Below are positions 11,011 through 23,300 of a DNA stretch of 64,000 nt, in pieces. The position numbers and the translations under genes are program-made. Numbering within the stretch: the first letter of the stretch is position 1; every line of letters starts with the position of its first letter. The stretch spans positions 7,949,704 to 8,013,703 of the forward strand of contig NC_088304.1 of the NCBI RefSeq assembly GCF_032854445.1, in the 5' to 3' direction. The notes under the pieces were generated by a model. That model ran no database searches. It was not told the DNA's origin and worked only from the letters and a program-made list of their open reading frames with translations. The stretch is from Liolophura sinensis (taxonomy: Eukaryota > Mollusca > Polyplacophora > Chitonida > Chitonidae).

Positions 11011-12696
11011 GATAAGAGTAAAACAGTGACGAGTACGATGTTAAAACAGCAGGCAAACATGTGATTCCTGTGTGAAAATCTTTACTATTTGTTTCTAAAA
11101 TCTCAATTTCAACGAAGCTGTGTTTCTGTAGATTTCTTTTTTTGCTATATTTAGCTGCTTTATTCTCATATGTTTTAGTACAAACCGCAAAACAATTAGT
11201 CCATGCAGGCTTTATAAAGCGCACATTGTGGCTTATGCATTTATCCGCCCTCGCTCTGATATGTGTACATATACACAGCTTAAGGTAAACACAGAGCTTC
11301 TACTCTTAGTGAATTAATGTCATTCTCCAGAGTTTATCGCCTGTGACGGTTGAATAATTTTAGAAAGCAGGCTTTCAGTTCCGGTCCTGCAAGTAATAGG
11401 TGGGTGATGGGGTTCATGCTGAATGCTTCATGCCATCCGTGTCTACATAACCTACAATTTGTTCTACTGGAAATTAGTACGCTGTGTAAACGCTCTTTAC
11501 ACTGTGTATACCTATATATAGGGCTGTCGTGGGTTGTAGAAGTGCGGCATGCGACCGTTCACTCCCATTAAAAAGCGCACTCTAGGAGACCTATCAGTGC
11601 ATATATAGCCATGATATTGACACATGCTTTGTGCAAAGTTACCGTGGTAAGTTCGGAACAAATTAATGGGATCGCACAGAACTTTAGTCACGATGTTAGA
11701 ATTTGTAACAATCTGTAAAAGGAGATATTCTGGTATAATATATATGTATGTGTAAAACTTTTGTAGATATAGTTAAGGATACCGTAACTTATCTCGGGCG
11801 GCGTCCATGGCATCAGCGTGCAAGCACAGAGCATTGAGAAAATTTTAATCAATGACATCGCTGTGAGCTGAAGTCCAGCTTCACTATTACAAGTTTGGCT
11901 ACACCACGTCTATAAAGTATACTATTGCAAACAACCACCAAGCTCAAATCAACGAGGGACAAATTCCTGAGTCATATTCATACTCCTGGGCCCGGTTTCG
12001 TACGATATTTTATACGTCAGTATTACCGTACGATTGTCTTATATGTGTGTTTTTAATTTAATACACTAGTACACATCATATATGGGGCTGCTATCAGTAC
12101 GGGGATTCTGTGCCGTCGTGGACGATGACTGGTCAAAATGTGTATATACGCATCGATAGGAAGAAAAGCTGATATTGGGGCTGTTCGCGGAATCCATTCA
12201 TAACTCTTCCGCGTCACCTCCCCTTCTCCCCTCCCCGACACTCCTTTACCAAGAGTTATTCGAGTGGTCAGTATACAATTTGGCACACAACAAGTTGGAA
12301 GTGGCTTATTAACACAAATAAGAGCAAAGTATAAGCAGCTCCTTAAAACCAGACATGTTATGCTAACCAGATAACAGAACCGGACAATTACGCCTTTCAT
12401 ACCTGATTTTTTGACAGTATGTACCGGTGTAAATAAACTGTAACGTACTTATGGGTTAGCTCTATTGTGGATCGCATCGTACTACGCGAATCCTATCTCA
12501 AATAATTAAATTTAAAGATGGCCAGTGTGACCTTGTCATAACTCATGACCGTCGAAATGACTTTGTATGGCGTGATTTAACTGCACGTGCATGCAGACGA
12601 ACCATAATTTTTGTAATCATACAGTTCAGGTAAAAAATGGCCAAACATTAATGTTTGAACTCCTATAAATAAAATCCGATTCGGTGCCGTTTGTAT
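11011..12696. other. Intergenic, nothing recognised
   Basis: Small open frames only (for example 11350-11571 plus and 12053-12400 minus). None has a domain signature or plausible splice partners. Confidence 0.4.
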
Positions 12697-12710
12697 AGAA
12701 CAGGTATTGA

Positions 12711-12976
12711 TTTTTTTTTTTTTTGATTGGTGTTTTACGCCGTACTCAAGAATATTTCACTTATACGACGGCGGCCAGCATTATGGTGAGTGGAAACCGG
12801 GCAGAGCCCGGGGGAAACCCACGACCATCCGCAGGTTGCTGGCAGACCTTCCCACTTACGGCCGGAGAGGAAGCCAGCATGAGCTGGACTTGAACTCACA
12901 GCGACTGCATTGGTGAGAGGCTCCTTGGTCATTACGCTGCGCTAGCGCGCTAACCGACTGAGCCACGGAGGCCCCC
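12711..12976 (-). mobile_element. SINE family A copy with target-site duplication
   Basis: Full-length minus-strand copy with a poly(A) tail (T run at the left edge). It is flanked by an exact 14-base direct repeat, AGAACAGGTATTGA, at 12697-12710 and 12977-12990. This is the signature of target-primed reverse transcription and fixes the element's limits precisely. The perfect duplication suggests a fairly recent insertion. Confidence 0.95.
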
Positions 12977-12990
12977 AGAACAGGTATTGA

Positions 12991-13490
12991 GTATTGAACA
13001 GAACGCGATGACAGTCCAAGTGCCATAATGGACATCCGTATATATACATGTACAATACAGCAGTCAACAATAATGGACACCAATTCCTAAAACAACATTC
13101 AATACAAACCACAATATATAAGATTACATAAAGAAATTAAAATAGAGTCATATAAAGAAAAGCAGGTAGCAGTTTTCAACCATGCCCGCAAGATGCAAGG
13201 AAATGTTCGAGGTGTAGGCAACCTGATCAATAAGTGACGTTGAATTGTTGTTGCATGGACGATGTCGGCGGCTGCCATTTATACTGTTGGTAACGAAGTA
13301 TAGAGTGATGTCAAGCTTAAATGCTTTCACGAGCTGTTGAGTCAGTTATTTGGCCTTGAAGCCATACTGCTCAGAATAATGCCCCACCTGGCTAGGTGCC
13401 AGATAAAGCTCCCGATTCAAAGCCGCAAGCCAAACCAAACAGGGCTGTATTATACTGTGATATGTACCGTTTTTTAGCTCGTTTGTCCAT
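12991..13490. other. Intergenic, nothing recognised
   Basis: No gene or repeat identified. Confidence 0.4.
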
Positions 13491-13494
13491 CTGT

Positions 13495-14340
13495 CCGATA
13501 TTTGGTTGCCGTATGATATTCTGACTCAGGCTCTTTGGATTGGCATCAGATTTGGAATGTCTAAACAAAGAAACCTTGCTTGGTATTGTGTTCTCGCCTA
13601 TCCACGCCCAACAGTCCGAGTTTCGGTTCGTTTGTCCTGCATTTTTCTGCGTGATATCATGGCTCAAACGTTTAGGACTGGTATCAGATTTAATACATTT
13701 TATTGACGCAATGGCATGAAACATTGCTTTAGGTATTTAGGTATGCTCGCCCGTCAGGTATTGGTTTCAACATGATATCTTGGCTCAAACTTTATGGATT
13801 GATTTCAGAAGTGTCCTCTATTTATAGGCACTTTCACACGGAACCTTGATCGGTATTGTTTTTTTGCTGCCCACGCCCAACATTTGGCTTTTTGGTTTCT
13901 ACAAGATATCTTGGCTTGAACTTTTGTATTGGTCTTAAATTTTGCAGGTTGATCCTTTTGCATGAAACCTTGATTTGGGTTGTTGTTTTTTTTTGGCCCT
14001 TCTTCGCCAACAGTCCGTGTTTCTATTCATCCCTTTGGTATTTGGCTTCCGCGTGATACCTTGGCTCAAACTTTTTGAACTGGCCTCAAATATCGCTTGT
14101 TGGTTCTTAGGCATGAACCCTTGCTTTGGTTTCCTTGTTTTCTTGTCCGTCTATATACGCCCAACAGTCCGTGTTTCAGTTCGGTCGCACGGTTATTAGC
14201 TTCAGCATGATATTTTGGCTCGAACTTTTTGGATTTGTCTGTAAATTCGCCTGTGGATACTTTAATTTGGCATCAAATCTTGCATTGCATTATTGTTACT
14301 TGCCTGTGTATGCCCAACCATTCTTCTGCCATTCAAACCT
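13495..14340. repeat. Ancient tandem array, about 125-160 bp unit, six copies
   Basis: Successive copies begin near 13510, 13650, 13770, 13900, 14050 and 14205. Each starts with 'rtgatatcttggctcaaact' or a variant, then 'ttggattggyatcaaat', 'catgaaaccttg', and 'cgcccaacagtccgtgtttc'. Divergence between copies is far higher than in the intronic arrays downstream, so this is the oldest array in the window. Small plus-strand frames inside it look incidental. Confidence 0.75.
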
Positions 14341-14790
14341 TCATCAACAGCTTTCTCTGGTAATAACTTTTCATGTATATAGCCCCAGTCAGTACAGTTT
14401 TGCTTACCGTTCGTAATGCCTTGGTGACAATAAGCTTTCGATGATCGTACGTCCGTTAATTTCCGTTAATGTTTGTTAGAGATCACTTGTCTTCCACCTA
14501 TATGGTGTTCATATCTGTACGTCAAGACGGAAAGCTCGACAGTAACTTGTTAATGGTCGGAGATTTACTCCTGGCACTCCAGTTCCAATCACCCATAAAG
14601 CCAATCACCATGTATCGTATATCTGGAAAATTCTTGAGAACATATATATATAGAAACTCTGTATAAAAATACCTTAACTGAACTAACATTTAGAAAAATA
14701 ACAAATCGTAAAGACCAATTTTGATTCTAAAAGTATAAAGTGCACGGAACCATTTGAATAGTTTTTTTTAAAGCGACTTTCCTCAGCATG
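14341..14790. other. Intergenic, nothing recognised
   Basis: A small open frame at 14469-14666 has no recognisable feature. Confidence 0.4.
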
Positions 14791-14832
14791 TTCACACGAC
14801 GTTAAACTCCAAGCACTCACTCACTCACTTAG
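14791..14832 (+). mobile_element. SINE family B 3' tail fragment
   Basis: 'cgacgttaaactccaagcac' followed by TCAC repeats is the family B terminal module; a similar tail lies at 18030-18080. Confidence 0.55.
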
Positions 14833-15160
14833 AATTGGTCACAGTGTAAGGTATACGAGCAATACAGGGCTCATACCGATCCAAGCTCGCCTGCAAGCAG
14901 GTCTATGCCATGCTTGCTAGTTGCCCGTTTCCAGGGTACTTCATACTACTCCTTGCATTTCTTCCTTGTTCCTTTTAGATAACGGAATTGAAAAAGTTTA
15001 AATAAATAAGAAGGATTTGTTCACTTATATAGAGACCTGCATCAAGTGCCTTATGCGTATCATCTTACATCCCAGCACTGATATAGCAGGGAATGGAATC
15101 AAGGCCTGTCGGCTTTCAACAATATACGTATATGTACCTCATGACACGTTAAATTATTAC

Positions 15161-15498
15161 CGCTTCTGTGGCCTTACGGATAGAGCTTCCTTCTCCAAGT
15201 CGGGAGATCTGCATGGGACCAAATCCGGGTCGGGTCATGCTAAAGACTAAAATGGTACACTTGCTGCTGCCTCCCTTGGCGCTCAACACTGAGAGGTTAG
15301 AGCAAGAAAACATTACTGGTTGACTGGGTGGGGTGTCATACCTGGTGTCTTCGGCATGATACTTCATGGCGGCATGGATTCGCCCTGCCACAAGGCGTCA
15401 CAATATATGTTCACACATATATATGGCCCCTCGCCGTCATGTGGCTGGAAAATTGTCAAGTACGACATTAAACCCCAAGAATACATACACACATACTT
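15161..15498 (+). mobile_element. SINE family B copy, complete
   Basis: Starts with a tRNA-like head (GTGGCCTTACGGATAGAGC) and ends with 'gtcaagtacgacattaaacc' plus a CATACA-type tail. It is bounded by a 13-base direct repeat with one mismatch, GTTAAATTATTAC at 15148-15160 and GTTAAATTATCAC at 15499-15511. This gives the reference extent for the family's other fragments. Confidence 0.8.
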
Positions 15499-15530
15499 GT
15501 TAAATTATCACACTCGTGGGCGCTGATTTA

Positions 15531-15532
<2 letters not shown>

Positions 15533-15614
<82 letters not shown>
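15533..15614. repeat. (TA)n microsatellite, about 41 units
   Basis: Uninterrupted TA dinucleotides over about 82 bases, likely to be length-variable and able to extrude as cruciform. The short open frame through it (reading IYIYIY) is not a gene. Confidence 0.98.
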
Positions 15615-15617
<3 letters not shown>

Positions 15618-17200
15618 AAATTTCATTTACAGACAGTATATAGGCCTTTGTGTTCGATAATAACCTATGATCGCTTAAAACTACGTGAACGAAGCTAACC
15701 TTGCGTGAAGAAGGCGAGGTGCAACACCTCTATACATTTGATTGAACTCGATCGAGTTGCCACAATTAACCTATGTTTCCGGCATTAACTTCTTAAGCCT
15801 TATTCAAGCTAAGTTAATAACATAATCGTATCAACATTTAGACTATCTTGTGAACTGACATGCACATAGAGACCTGCCGGCTTGTATGTGACTAGTCACT
15901 GCATGGCTTATATTTGACACAGTGATACCGCAGGTATACGGGCCACGTGGAGATATGTAACCTGATCCGAGGTATTCTGACACTTTAATATATAGTGTAG
16001 CCCTATACTGAAAGGCCCTGTATATGGCTGCATATGTTAAAGAACATTTGCAGTATGTTACGTACGCTATATAGCTCAGTCGCTTTATGGTAAGGGTAAA
16101 CAGTAAGGTGCTAAACAGGTAGGAAGCCGAACGTGTGAAGCTTTTTCGCTAACAGTAATTAAGCCAGAGCATGCTGGTGGGCCGCCGTGAATAATGAATA
16201 TCTGGATGCCTTGAGAGATAGGCCTATACTGGGTGTAGAGATCAATGGAAATCTGGGTACGACACAATTAAGTAACGACGTTCGTGTGTGTCACTCTTGA
16301 CACACCGTTTACAGATTACCACCATGGATCCATATGCCTGGCCTTAAAAATGTGATATATTTTTAACCTTGGAGCGAAATTTGAAACTTTTGTTTAACGT
16401 AATTACATGTAACAGTCAGAGGTCCCAGGGTGGGAGCAGCGTAGCGTGACAAGGTTCGTCCTTTTAGAGGCCAACCTGCGTGACCTGGTGAGTCCTTTAT
16501 GGCCGTAGCAGACGAAATTTGATGGAGTGTGGCGGAAAAGTCAATGTTGGAAAAACACATAGTTCACAAAGGAGAGTATTGGCCTCTTCTGGATGTCAAT
16601 AGCCCTGGTCATGGTTCTTCATTAACTGGGCTAAACATGCGTCTTTCTTGTAGATGGCTTTAGGGACAATCGCGAATAATAATGAAGTGGAAATGAGTTC
16701 ATATCGATGTCTTGTATGGGAAGTCTTTTCACAAAGCTGGTGGCAGTTTTCTTTCTTCACTTAATCCCGTATTGAAGAGACTTTTGTTTGCTGACAAAGG
16801 CCTTTTAAGGCCGTGGTGTTTGACTAGGTTTGTCTGTCTGACCTCGAAAATTCCATCGGCATAAACGGAGCCGTGAGCGTCGGAACAGTTTTGGCCTGGT
16901 ATTAATTATTTTTTTTTGGTATATAACACATTTTCGGCTTGCAGACGATCTCGTCAACAACAACGTACACCAGGGCTGTTGTTCATGACAACCCTTTTGC
17001 TTTGATCGGATCTTGTGCGGTTTTGATTCACGACTCTTGCAAGATACAGGGGGTCTTTTAGAGTGAAGATTTTCAGAATCTGAACGGTCAAGAGAAGCGG
17101 AATTTAAAGAAAGGGTGTGGTAAGCGGAAGTGTCCAGCATTTGGCAAACCATTTCCACAAGCGGATATTATTTAACCATATTTATTTTTATTGGACGAAG
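15615..17200. other. Region upstream of the kinesin gene
   Basis: This should hold the promoter and 5' UTR, unless a non-coding first exon lies further away. I see no certain TATA box or initiator. The minus-strand frame at 16805-17158 (117 codons) has no motif and is not called. Positions 15615-16800 show no repeat shared with the rest of the window. Confidence 0.4.
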
Positions 17201-17382
17201 ATGTCAGAATCGTCCGTAAACACCAGTGTTAGTCAGCTGAAAAGAACCTCTGGTCACAATATTGATGTGAAAGCAAAGGACGGCAAGAGGAATGAAGATG
17301 TGTCATCCCCACACTCAGACATGCCAGACAAAATTGACGCTGACTCAGCCAAGTCGACTTTTTCGGGAAAGATAACTTTTGG
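17201..17382 (+). CDS. KIF12: Kinesin exon 1 (N-terminal extension)
   Basis: Starts at the first in-frame ATG (17201, context AAGATGT) and ends at donor GTAAGC, 17383. It encodes a 60-residue Ser/Lys/Asp-rich extension with no folded motif, before the motor. Two bases of a split codon are carried over. The upstream frame is open, but without an ATG, for at least 28 codons. Confidence 0.75.
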
Positions 17383-20300
17383 GTAAGCTAATGTTAGTAT
17401 TTGATAGTGGTTTTACTCATTATAATCATGTTTTTTTTTTCCATTCTTTATTTGTGTTTTGCCTCTTTATAATGTCATCTCCATTGCCTAAACTTTAAAA
17501 GCAAATATTTTTTTGCAGGACAGAGCAGCACTGCTGATACTTGATACATATTTTATGACATAGGTATAGATTTTTGAATTAATAAATTCAAAAATAATTA
17601 TAATCATAATAATGATACCTCCGCATCAATGTTTAAAATATTTCTGTTTAATAATACCAAGGTTCTGTGATGAGAAATAATAATAAGTTTTTAATAAACC
17701 TGTTTATGTTTTTTAAATCCCTTGAACAGAACATATTGTGGTCAGCTGTCCAGGCCATGGCGATCACGTCCACCTTACATACATGTACATATATTAGGTT
17801 ATATAATGTCTGAGTTTTCAAGTGATGGCCTCCTGCAGTTTGTTGGTCCTTTCCTCCAATGTGTGCACCTGTGTACATGTAGTGATATATATATGTATAT
17901 ATACATATTCCATGTTCAGGTGCAACTACTGGTTGACCCATTTCAGTATAATGGCCCTGGCGGCCCTGGCGGCCCTGGCGGCCCTGGCGGCCCTGGCATT
18001 CTAAGGATTCCTTTGTTGTCATATGACTGAAAACTTGTTAAGTACAACGTTAAACCCCTAGCACTCACTCACTCACTTACTTCATGTTCATGAGTTGGAT
18101 GGGGTGACCAGTCTTTCTCTTACACCTTTTTTTGTTTTGAAAAAATCAGATAATGGACCAAAAGTGCATTGAAATGATTTTAGGCGGAGTAAACTGTTAT
18201 AAGTAGAATATTAGAGAATAAATCACTTTCAAGCTGCAAAACAAGCTAACCATGCCAGAAAGTAAAATTCCATTTGATTGCCATTTGAAGTTTGCCCTGT
18301 TGAGTATTTGGAAAAGGTCTTTGAGTAAAGGAGAACAGTAGTTGCTAGACAATGTAGAGAACACTGATGGTAGACACATGTCCAGTCACTGATGCATGGC
18401 CATATAATTTAAATCATAACATTTCATATTAATTTCTTTAAAAGTTTCTCTTCTCTTGTAAAATACTAGTAGAACATGCCATATTATTTTAGGCATCCCT
18501 TTGAATGAAAGGTGTTTTGTAAAAAGAAAATAGCAACCATAATACATCACAGTGGCAACAACAAAAAAAACAGAAGAATTCCATCACTGTTGAGTATAAG
18601 TGTATACACAATAACTTCTGTATAATTATCTACCATGAACAAATTGCAATATTTCTTAAAGGCAGCAATATTGACTTGTTAATCCTAATTTGGACTTACT
18701 TTTGCAGTTATTTTGGACTGGCACCATTTCATTTGGTTACCATAAACTTCTTATAAAGTGTATGAAATTTGCTAAATTTGTGGCTGAAATGACTTAGTTA
18801 AGACATTCTTCAAACCCCTGTTTATGTATTTATAATATATATTTTTAGTACACTTGACCTGGAACATACTTTAGTTTAATGAAAAATAGCGAAACATATA
18901 CTGTTGGTTTGAAATTTGTCTTAAAATATTTACTGCTGGTGTTTATCTTGTATAAGACAAAATTTCTTTTTTTGTTCCTTCCTAAAACCTGTCAATAACT
19001 TGTCATACATGTTAAGTTATTGGACCCAAAAATATACAAGGGAGTTACAAGAAGCTAAGTATGTTTATTTATTTATCTGATTGGTGTTTTACATCGTGCT
19101 CAAGAATATTGGAGTTGTAGCACTATGGTGGGAGGGAAACTCAGGTCCATCCACACTCAACCACCTCGGTCATGGAGGCCACTCAACCAAATAAGGGGCC
19201 ATGTTGTACATGTTATAACCCTTGCAATCTTTGACACCTGTTCTAAATCTCATGGCCAGGCCTGTGAAGATGTATATGTTGTTACATTTTATGTGTAGAT
19301 CATATAGCAGAATTAATGCTAGAATAGGGTATGTGTGTTGCCGTGGCAAAAGGTGTGACGTGTACTGCATGGGAGAGCACGCAACCTGCATGTAAATAGA
19401 ATGGCTAATACAGGCACATGCATGGATTTGTAAACTGACGTGGCCTGTATAAACAGGTAGATGTGTTAAACATTAACTGTGATCAACAAATGCAATGGCG
19501 TTTTGATCATAATTACTGATGCCCATACACCATTAAGGAAAAGCACTCCAGCACAGAAGTTATGTATAGTACAGTCACAAGTCAGACTGGGTTGGTAATG
19601 GTGGATAGCCTGGTCAAATATTAGCACTTAGGGGATTGCTGGCCAAAGATAAATTAATGGGTGGCCGTGTGATATATGATGATTTGACAGTATTCTGCTT
19701 GTTTGCTAACGTGTGCTCTGTGGCATTTGCTTTGAATAAACATAATTTGTAAATTAATTGACCACTGCATTTTCCATGACATAGGATCAACCTCTTTTTA
19801 TGGACAGCAATTGTTACATGCACATTGAGCTGACTGTCAGTAATAACTTACTGTAACAGTGTAATAACAATCAATTTATCATGTCATATTTTTGATATAG
19901 TGAGGTCAAGTCCAGCTCATGCTTAAGAGATGTTAAGAGATTGGATATCTGTGTGAAATATTGATACGATTTTTGACCACAAAAAAAAAAAAAATCAAAA
20001 GTTTGACCACAAGCTGACTGGTAGATGGACATACATGCATGTGCCCAGGATGTTATAGTGGCATGTAGCTGATTGTCATAGTTATGATTATTCTGATGTA
20101 GCAATTGTTGTTGATTAAGTAGAATTAAAATTGTTGTCTTAATTACAAAGGCTTGATTGATTGATTGCATGATGAGTGTTTTGATAATGGCATACTCATA
20201 AATGTTTCCCTTGTCGCATATGTATCGATGCATAAGGAACGACAAACTTTGCTGGTCAGATGAACTTGGGATTTACATGTATTCCAGTACTTCCATGACA

Positions 20301-23300
20301 CTATACTCTATTTCACAACACATACTCAAACACAATTTTTACAGAATATCATATCTCTTATATGACACCATGGCTCTCAGGTTCATGGGTGGAGTAAGCT
20401 CTGTGGAGAATTTTCTGCAGGGTATAAAACCAGTGGCTGTTGGCAAGTAAATGACAGTATTGTAGTATTCAGTGTTTCGAATATATTTTGTGTACTTATT
20501 TAAAGAAATTTTTTTCTCATAGAAGAAACATGACAGAAATATTCAGAGCTGGATATATGGTTTTCATAAATGGCTGATTGTGATAATGAGTGCAAAGTTT
20601 TATTCAGTATAATGACTAATTTGTGTTGATTTGCAGGAGCTTGACAACCCTCTCATCCACAGTAACCAATGAAACCGATGATGATGACCATCTTAACGTT
20701 GTTCTCAGGTATGTCTTGTACAAGTATATATCAGATTTATTAGAATAAATCATTTATTGTAAGTCATAATAATCATAGAAACCTTCAGTAATTTGAAAAT
20801 GAACATTTGCAAAGCACTTTCGGTGTACTGTTTCACATTCAAAAATTTCATACATGGATTTTTTTTTTTTTTTGATTGGTGCTTTACGCCGTACTCAAGA
20901 ATATTTCACTTATACGACGGCGGCCAGCATTATGGTGGGTGGAAACCAGGCAGAGCCCGGCGGAAACCCACGACCATCCGCAGGTTGCTGGCAGACCTTC
21001 CCACGTACGGCCGGAGAGGAAGCCAGCATGAGCTGGTCTTGAACTCACAGCGACCGCATTGGTGAGAGGCTTCTGGGTCACTACGCTGCGCTAGCGCGCT
21101 AACCGACTGAGCCACGGAGGCCCCCTCATACATGGAAATATCAGTAGGATAACACATAATTGTAAAGGGAAAGAAGCAAGAGATATATGGCATTCCCCAA
21201 AGTCATTAAACCAACATCATGTGGAATGGTTGAAGGATTTCATCAACTGGGTCACACCAGGATTTGAACTTGGGTCCAGTACTCTACCAACTGAGCTAAA
21301 GGGAAATTCCCTCTAGCTACTGCTGGTATAAGCACTGGAAAGCTACTCCCGTTTCACAGGCATAGTACACATGTTATTTTCAAGAGTGATTGATTGATTG
21401 ATAAACTTTATTTACAGATGGTTGATAACCTCCGTCAGCACACTGTTGATCTTAACTGAGGGCCTCTCACTCCCACATCCATTCACTCACAGTTCAAACT
21501 TATCCATAAAGTAATTTATAAATTAAGGTTAACCCCTCCCCCCCCCCTCAAAAAAAAAAACAGAGTAGTAGTTAGGACAAGTATGTAATACATTAGTGTG
21601 ACAGTGAGAAAGAAAACAGAACGACCACCAGTATGATAGAAGGAACAGATGAAGGCACCATTAAAGTGGGATATGATACAGTCATTGCATGGCTATGTGT
21701 ACGTGTGTACAAATTGTACATGTCCATGTATAGATATGCACAGAGTTATCCTGCAGGATGAAATACAGTGTGTAAAATGTTTGTTTCTCAAATATTCTTT
21801 GCCATTTGTGTAATGAATTTTAGTACAATAATTTCCCTTTGTGCCCTTTATCTGTAATCCTGAATGGGTGAAGCATTCTTGAATAATTAATGCATGTACA
21901 TGTAATTAGCCCCCAATCAAATGAATTAATTAATGAAGAAGTGAAGAAATTATGTTGTGCACATGAAAGATCCATGGAAATTGAACTTTTTAGAAGAACT
22001 GTACTCCTAGAAATGAAAAGGGCCTAATCTAGCTTCCCAAAGGGCAGTCACTGATGGCCTCACACTGATATGACTGCAATATTGTCGATGTAGTGTTAAT
22101 CTATCATCATTTGTTCAATCAAAGGCATCCAATGAAAGTGAATCTCTGTTTTTGATACATTTATATACATGTAATTGGCTCTTATCAGACCATCTGTAAA
22201 CCTTCAACGCAGTAATAATTAGAAACATTCTTTTGTCAGTAGTCGTTGTCAGAACAAGTAAATGAAACAAGGGGATACACTTTTTTTCATGGTACATGTT
22301 CCTTGGGCTGAGAATCAAGGAGCTTTGTGTACTAGCATCGACTAATTGAACACTGAGAAAAAGTGCAGTAGACACTGCTAAAGTAAACTCTGACTAAATG
22401 AAGACATGAAAGAATCATATACATGCATGCCTTAGTTTTGATTTTACTGTCAGGATTTCCTTTGATTCACTTTAATTGTTTGTAACTTCCTCTTAATGTT
22501 CGGGTTATTTATTTATTTGATTTGCGGGTGTTTTATGCCTTACTCAGGAATATTTCGCTTATACAGTTCGATGACAAATGCTCTTTATTTCTTTATTTCG
22601 TTGATGGGTCTTTTATGCCGTATTCAGGGATATTTCCCTTACGCGTGTACGATAGCGGCCAGAATTATGGTGGGAGGAAACCGAGTAGAGGGAAGGAAAC
22701 GCACAACCATCCGCAGGCTGCTGGCTTTCCCACGTATGTACTACCAGGGGAGGCAACCAGCATGAACTCACAACAACCTAATTGGTCAGATGCTCCTGGG
22801 TCATTGTTCCGCGCAGGAGAAAGATATCAGTATGCCTCTGTTTACGTGCATTGAATGAACATGAATTTAGCTGTACATGTATGGCATTGGCGAATACGGG
22901 TATATATATAAATACACAGGGTGGAGCAAAAGTCTAGACCCCATAGGCAATTTACTATATAGTTTACAGTTTACAATAATTGTTTGAACTGACTTCTACC
23001 TTCCTCCAAACACTTTCTTACTCGGGAGACACATGATCTTTGCACATTTTGAGGCATATAGAGTCATTCCCTGTTATGTTTTCAATTTCTTGTGTGATTG
23101 TATCTTTTAGTGCTTGTAATGTTCTTGGTTTGTTAGCATAAACCACTGCTACAAAAGCATAAGTTCTACTCTTTCTGGAATTGTTAGCTTCTCTGCCATG
23201 GGTAACAATCTGAAAGAAAATAAATAAAATTATACATGATGTTTAAATTAAATGATCAAAATTATCTTAAAAATAAATGAAAACAAATTCTATAGTAAAT

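Noticed and set aside
16805-17158. 117-codon minus-strand ORF near the kinesin start
   Set aside because: No recognisable domain and no evidence for a divergent gene.
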